Assembly: GCA_029983625.1 (NCBI GenBank)
Contig: JASBZF010000077.1
Location: 1 to 7,109, forward strand
Direction: 5' to 3'
Length of the DNA stretch: 7,109 nucleotides
Origin: Pauljensenia sp.
GTDB lineage: Bacteria; Actinomycetota; Actinomycetes; Actinomycetales; Actinomycetaceae
How positions within the stretch are numbered: position 1 is the stretch's first letter; each line of letters starts with the position of its first letter. Below, in pieces: positions 7,070-7,109 of the stretch. The notes under the pieces are model-generated. The model ran no database searches, was not told where the DNA came from, and saw only the letters and a program-made list of their open reading frames with translations. A program made the translations under genes and the position numbers.

Positions 7070-7085
7070 TCGTTACCGTTAACGA
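7070..7085. promoter_or_regulatory. Probable LacI-family operator, distal site
   Basis: TCGTTACCGTTAACGA differs from the proximal site at one base only, at position 7076. It keeps the TCGTTA/TAACGA half-sites and the central CG. It lies upstream of the candidate promoter. Centre-to-centre distance to the proximal site is 107 bases, near ten helical turns, so a tetrameric or bridging repressor could loop the promoter. It could also serve a gene beyond the right edge. Confidence 0.65.
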
Positions 7086-7109
7086 AATGTCAGATCTCTA
7101 CACGACCCC

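Noticed and set aside
7087..7109. Possible divergent plus-strand gene beginning at ATG 7087
   Set aside because: Only seven codons are visible, no ribosome binding site precedes it and the ATG abuts the operator-like repeat; it cannot be supported.

Overview
The window holds most of a sugar uptake and breakdown operon. All genes lie on the minus strand, so transcription runs from the right edge towards the left edge. The DNA is moderately GC-rich. GTG starts, purine-rich ribosome binding sites, a lipoprotein-type solute-binding protein and LacI-style operators with a central CG suggest a high-GC Gram-positive bacterium (Actinomycetota, perhaps Actinomyces-like or a relative). That placement is an inference from style and protein character, not a proven identification.

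In order of transcription: (1) a control region at about 6906-7109, with two near-identical 16-bp inverted repeats flanking a weak candidate promoter; (2) a double-domain sugar ABC ATPase (RbsA/MglA type), 6905-5385; (3) an RbsC-type permease, 5388-4387, whose GTG start overlaps the ATPase stop by 4 bp; (4) a lipoprotein sugar-binding protein (RbsB type), 4295-3252; (5) L-fucose isomerase FucI, 3104-1344, complete and strongly recognisable; (6) a RhaB-family sugar kinase, 1139 to beyond position 1, whose C-terminal roughly 100 residues are cut off by the window edge.

Together the genes make a coherent route. The binding protein captures a sugar outside the membrane, and the permease and ATPase import it. 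FucI converts L-fucose to L-fuculose, and the kinase would phosphorylate L-fuculose at C1. The aldolase that would split L-fuculose 1-phosphate is not in the window; it may lie beyond the left edge. L-fucose as the transported sugar is inferred from fucI and cannot be read from the transporter itself. FucI family members can also act on D-arabinose, and RhaB kinases on L-rhamnulose.

Two intercistronic spacers (after the binding-protein gene and after fucI) each contain a 13-bp GC-rich hairpin whose only imperfect pair is a G-U wobble in the minus-strand RNA. Neither is followed by a U-run. They look like RNA stability or partial-termination elements that set different expression levels within one transcript. 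No RNA genes, mobile elements, CRISPR arrays or phage genes were seen. I found no clear evidence of an undescribed system: this is a recognisable fucose-type catabolic operon with interesting regulatory architecture.
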